Source of the DNA: Diadema setosum
Lineage: Eukaryota > Echinodermata > Echinoidea > Diadematoida > Diadematidae
Direction of reading: 5' to 3'
Assembly: GCF_964275005.1 (NCBI RefSeq)
Contig: NC_092705.1
Location: 12,029,912-12,093,911, forward strand
Length of the DNA: 64,000 nucleotides
Part shown: positions 61,101 to 64,000 of the stretch, piece after piece
Layout: each line of letters begins with the position of its first letter
Numbering within the stretch: the stretch's first letter is position 1
The notes under the pieces: model-generated
Seen by the model: the letters and a program-made list of their open reading frames with translations, nothing else
Databases searched by the model: none
Told to the model about the DNA's origin: nothing
Translations under genes and position numbers: made by a program

Positions 61101-63849
61101 TAATTCAGACCTGATATATGGTGTCCTCCTGCGATCATTCCCTCGTTACTTGAAGCAGTCACTTTGCTGAATGCATTCACACACGCCATCGTACCACAGA
61201 TTTCTGTAATGCTGTCGCGCACAACGCCAACGCTGCACTGCTAGTGCTAGCTAGCTATAAAGCCACAGCAGGACTGTCGCTCAAAAGTATCACTACTACG
61301 CGCACTGCGTACATTCTTAAAGTGAGAAATGTAGATATCGATTACACGATCACGATTGGGTGCAGATCGTGGATTCCCAAAAGTACTATCACGCTGGCTA
61401 GTAACCAATTGCACCGCATCCAGTTGCTCGTAGCTAGCTAGTAAAACTACACCATGTTCATGCTCTGTACAATCCTATGGCAAGAAGCTTTACATGAGGG
61501 ATATAATAAAAAATATATATGTATATTAAAATAATAGCTTTTACAGTATTTAGATGCTGACAGAAGCTTACGTATTAAAGGAGGTTAAATGAAAAATCCA
61601 GTAGGTGTATATTGCCACTGATATGTTTGATTTCATGACTTTTGGTCAAAGTGACATCTTGTTTGAGATGATTTTTCATTCAAAATTCCTGATTGGAAAT
61701 TTAAAGCTGGTTGGATGATATAAAAATTTTCAGTGTTCACTATCATGTGTGGTCAAGGTTGTGGCTTCAAATAAGGTTATTGTCCTGTCTCTTTGCTTGT
61801 TCTGATATATTATCACAGCAGTAACTGGTATGCCACCCACAAGCAGGGCAAACATTCAGTCCAGGACCAGCGCAACAGGCTACCGCCAGGAAGCCCAGCA
61901 CGCGAGTGGCCCCACCGGCAGTAATTGGGGGCGTGGCTACACCACGGGGAGAGGGAACGGGTCTGCCAATCACGCAAGACCAGCCCCACCGAACCCTTCC
62001 ACGTCATCCTCACAGCAGTCGTGGATGCCTTCGGGGAGTGGTTCCCAGAGGGGGGTTGCCCCGCCCACTCTTCCAAGCTACCAGGTTGACGATTACACGG
62101 GTGGGATGAGTGAGGAAGAGCAGTTGCAAGCTGTGCTGCAGAGGAGCAGGTCTGAGGGTAAGTTCTGTTCTGGACCTCTCTGGGTTACTATACCGTATGT
62201 CCAAAAAAAAATTACAATGGTACTCTCCGCAACAATAATTTTAGAAATAGTGAATCAATCCAAATACAATTTTAAGGTATGAAACTATAACTCATTGCCC
62301 ACATCTTACAGAAAATCCCATTCGATTTGCTTTAGTAGTCAAAGAGAAATGAGGAATTTTGTAGAGCATGTCTGGAATCTCTTCCCTCCAAGGTCTTTCT
62401 CTTGTGTTCACACATTAATGCAGTTCCAAGAGCATCCAAGTGCTAAACTTTACAACAATCCACATTCCTTCGTGACCACTTAACCATATTGAATGGGTTT
62501 TCTGCAAAATAGCGCTAAGATGTTATATTTAAGACCCTGAAGTAGCATTAAGACAGCTTAATCATATTGGGTGTTATCAATGCAAAAATCCGATAGTATT
62601 TTTTTGGGGGGACATACTGTATATGCCATATACATGTATTTCATGAGGTTTTTATTTTCATGAATGTCGTGAGTAGGTGCTATCGCAAATTTAGCAACAC
62701 ATGAGAATATTAAGTCTGATCCCGGCAGATATGCAACATGCATATGTACACATTGTACGTTTCCCTTTGTGCATTACTGTACTCCACAATGGTGAATTTG
62801 ACCACTCAAGAAATCATTGGGAAGTCCTGATTAACAAAAATTTAGACTGGCTGAATGTGTGCCGTTTGCAGTATTTTAGATTGTTAGCTTTCTCTTATAC
62901 TAAATTGCTTATAATCAGGTTGTTGTGATATAGTAATCAGCAATCTTAATCTGTAAATATGCCTGTATATTGTGCCAATATTGTAGCAATATCATTGACT
63001 GCGATCACCAAGTCTGCTTACATCCCCTCACTGCTGTCCATATTTGCTCAAGTCAATTGTAAACTTCAATCTTTCACAACTGGACAGCTCCTCTGTTCCA
63101 CATGATGTTGCTATCTCTGAGGAGTTTTTCATCCATTTATTGTGTGTAGTCTTCATTATGCGTCTGTGTTCCTTTGCAGTACTGTACACTCCTGTTAGAA
63201 CTAACATGGTCATAAAAAAAAACTTTGTTACATCGAAGTAAACATTCAGGTCCCAATATTATTGTCTATATACCATTATATACATGTACTTTATTGTTCG
63301 GCTATAATGAAACTTAGTCATGATATCATTAAAGAAAACCGATGGTCCCGAGGACTTCGCTGTAACGAGAGTTGCCTGTATGTGAATTCACTTCTTCTGT
63401 GAAGTATTACCTTAAAACAAAATATTTTCATGGCATGAAATTTTAACGAATTGGAGCCGGCGGCCTTCTTTGCAAATTGCCCCTGGCATTCAAAGCATAT
63501 AGTGTAGACAAGAATTTTTGCATGCATTTTAATTTAGTGAATCTTGGCTCTTGCGAAATTCGTGAAATTAAAATGCACGTGAACATTTCTCGTTTTACAA
63601 TAAGCTTATAAATGTATGTCTTCTTCTCTTCTTTCATACATTTATCAAGCTGATGCAGATCATCACCATGGCAACAGGCCTCAGCCGTCTGCCCCTCCCG
63701 TGGATGACAATGGCTATCCTGCAGAAAGACTGTACCCAGACCTCAGTAGAGAGCAGGGCTACCCTGCTCCCCCCTATCCCCAGAATGGTGCGAGCGGCCC
63801 CTCTAACGAGGAGCTCAGGAGGAGGCGTCTCGCCCATCTGCAAAGATGA
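58026..63849 (+). CDS. RHBDD1: RHBDD1/RHBDL4-type rhomboid intramembrane protease, complete, 5 coding exons
   Basis: The coding exons are 58026-58193, 58975-59284, 60011-60250, 61819-62157 and 63650-63849. They join in frame to 418 codons plus TGA with GT-AG introns. In family terms this is an ER-resident serine protease that cuts unstable membrane proteins and hands them to VCP/p97 for degradation. Readable motifs are HxxxN (His95, Asn99), GFSG with catalytic Ser159, and GHLAG with catalytic His211; the VLFALKVL and RWACWVELV blocks are also typical. A low-complexity Ser/Gly/Pro linker spans about 243-328. A ubiquitin-interacting motif lies at about 337-352 and a VCP-binding motif (RRRRL) at 409-413. 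The protein is longer than the roughly 315-residue vertebrate form because of the linker. The start could be ATG 58026 or the in-frame ATG 58050, which would match the vertebrate N-terminus better; both have G at -3. Confidence 0.94.
58638..58745. mobile_element. small inverted-repeat element of the TACCG/CGAGCG family, RHBDD1 intron 1
   Basis: Inverted ends (TTCGAGCGGTCTAAAGTG on the left, complement of CACTTTTGAAGCGTTCGA on the right) flank a core with CATTCCGTACCGAACTGTGCC. Related cores occur at about 50890-51085 and 56066-56115. Confidence 0.5.
58975..59284 (+). CDS. RHBDD1: RHBDD1 coding exon 2, up to the catalytic serine
   Basis: The acceptor is CCAACAG at 58968-58974, with a weak pyrimidine tract but correct phase. 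The exon encodes residues 57-159 and the first base of codon 160. It contains DDWHLYYN, WKGISLERQ and the GFSG catalytic block (Ser159), and splits right after that serine. The donor is TCAG/GTGAAG. Confidence 0.93.
60011..60250 (+). CDS. RHBDD1: RHBDD1 coding exon 3, with the catalytic histidine
   Basis: The acceptor is TTATCAACAG. The exon encodes the rest of Gly160 to residue 239 plus one base, including VLFALKVL, WACWVELV and GHLAGILVGL (His211). The donor is TCTG/GTGAGT. Confidence 0.94.
60645..60806. mobile_element. near-perfect long hairpin / palindromic MITE in RHBDD1 intron 3
   Basis: Two arms of about 74 bp (60645-60718 and 60732-60806) are inverted copies around a 13-bp centre. 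The inner 45-50 bp are almost identical (for example GAGGTGATTTCTCAACAGTG against its complement). The outermost bases (CAAATATCGACTGCT) also pair. No coding capacity. Confidence 0.85.
60827..61446. other. GC-rich block in RHBDD1 intron 3 with short inverted ends
   Basis: The block begins TTTTACTAG and ends CTAGTAAAA. It is clearly more GC-rich than the rest of the intron and contains repeated GCTAGC/CTAGCTA motifs. It could be another small transposon or a regulatory island; nothing decides between them. Confidence 0.3.
61819..62157 (+). CDS. RHBDD1: RHBDD1 coding exon 4: linker and ubiquitin-interacting motif
   Basis: This exon encodes residues 240-352. The first part is a Gly/Ser/Pro/Asn-rich linker, then DYTGGMSEEEQLQ leads into the ubiquitin-interacting motif. 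The acceptor reads CACAGCAG, a tandem NAGNAG site, so use of the second AG (exon start 61822) would drop one alanine and keep the frame. The donor is GAGG/GTAAGT. Confidence 0.9.
63650..63849 (+). CDS. RHBDD1: RHBDD1 coding exon 5 with VCP-binding motif and stop
   Basis: This exon encodes a Pro/Tyr-rich tail, then SNEELRRRRLAHLQR and TGA. The RRRRL core corresponds to the VCP/p97-binding motif of RHBDL4. The acceptor could be ATCAAG (exon start 63650) or GATGCAG (start 63659). Both keep the frame and differ by three residues. The 150 bases after the stop are 3' UTR and run off the window. Confidence 0.87.
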
Positions 63850-64000
63850 ACTGCGCTGACGAGATCTGTAACAAGATCCGCGAACAGTTATCTCTGCAAT
63901 TCCAAGATGGCGATGGCCAGTGGTTGCAGGTGTACAAATTCTGAAGTTTGGCTTGTTGCGGAGTGAAAATTCAAGATCAACTACATGCCCATTCATCCAA

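Noticed and set aside
61813..62204. open frames antisense to RHBDD1 exon 4
   Set aside because: Shadows of the GC-rich linker-coding exon.

Overview
This is a 64 kb piece of an AT-rich animal genome. The genes are split by GT-AG introns and there is no bacterial-style gene packing. The two recognisable host genes are ordinary metazoan genes, and the spaces between them hold many short inverted-repeat transposons, LINE remnants and microsatellites. The repeat style and the protein sequences fit a marine invertebrate, probably a deuterostome and perhaps an echinoderm. That placement is an impression, not a demonstration.

Layout. From 1 to about 42.0 kb I find no convincing protein-coding gene. 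The stretch holds foldback elements (5271-6263, 34193-35467, 40376-41365), several families of miniature inverted-repeat elements (MITEs) ending in TTAAAGG, a tRNA-like sequence (about 1850-1925), local tandem duplications, microsatellites, and GC/CpG-rich islands at about 25.8-27.1 kb and 32.5-33.05 kb that could be regulatory. From 42269 to 46423 on the plus strand is a complete four-exon gene for a TMEM256/DUF423-family membrane protein (124 aa). From 46.4 to 55.4 kb is repeat-rich intergenic DNA, including an inverted array of 16-bp units at 47863-48265. Two convergent, broken non-LTR retrotransposon fragments follow: plus strand about 55390-56045, minus strand 56594-57790. From 58026 to 63849 on the plus strand is a complete five-coding-exon gene for a RHBDD1/RHBDL4-type rhomboid protease (418 aa). 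A TATA/Inr pair and an ATG-free candidate first exon lie upstream at 56258-56384.

The two genes lie in the same orientation but nothing suggests they act together. TMEM256 is a small multi-pass membrane protein of unknown biochemical role. RHBDL4 is an endoplasmic-reticulum intramembrane protease that works with ubiquitin and VCP/p97 in protein quality control, and its catalytic Ser and His, ubiquitin-interacting motif and VCP-binding motif can all be read here.

The most unusual material is the repeat content. Four foldback elements with unrelated sequences share one architecture: each arm is itself an array of short degenerate repeats. Several MITE families also share the same TTAAAGG terminus while differing inside. 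No virus, CRISPR array, rRNA gene or bacterial-type system was seen.
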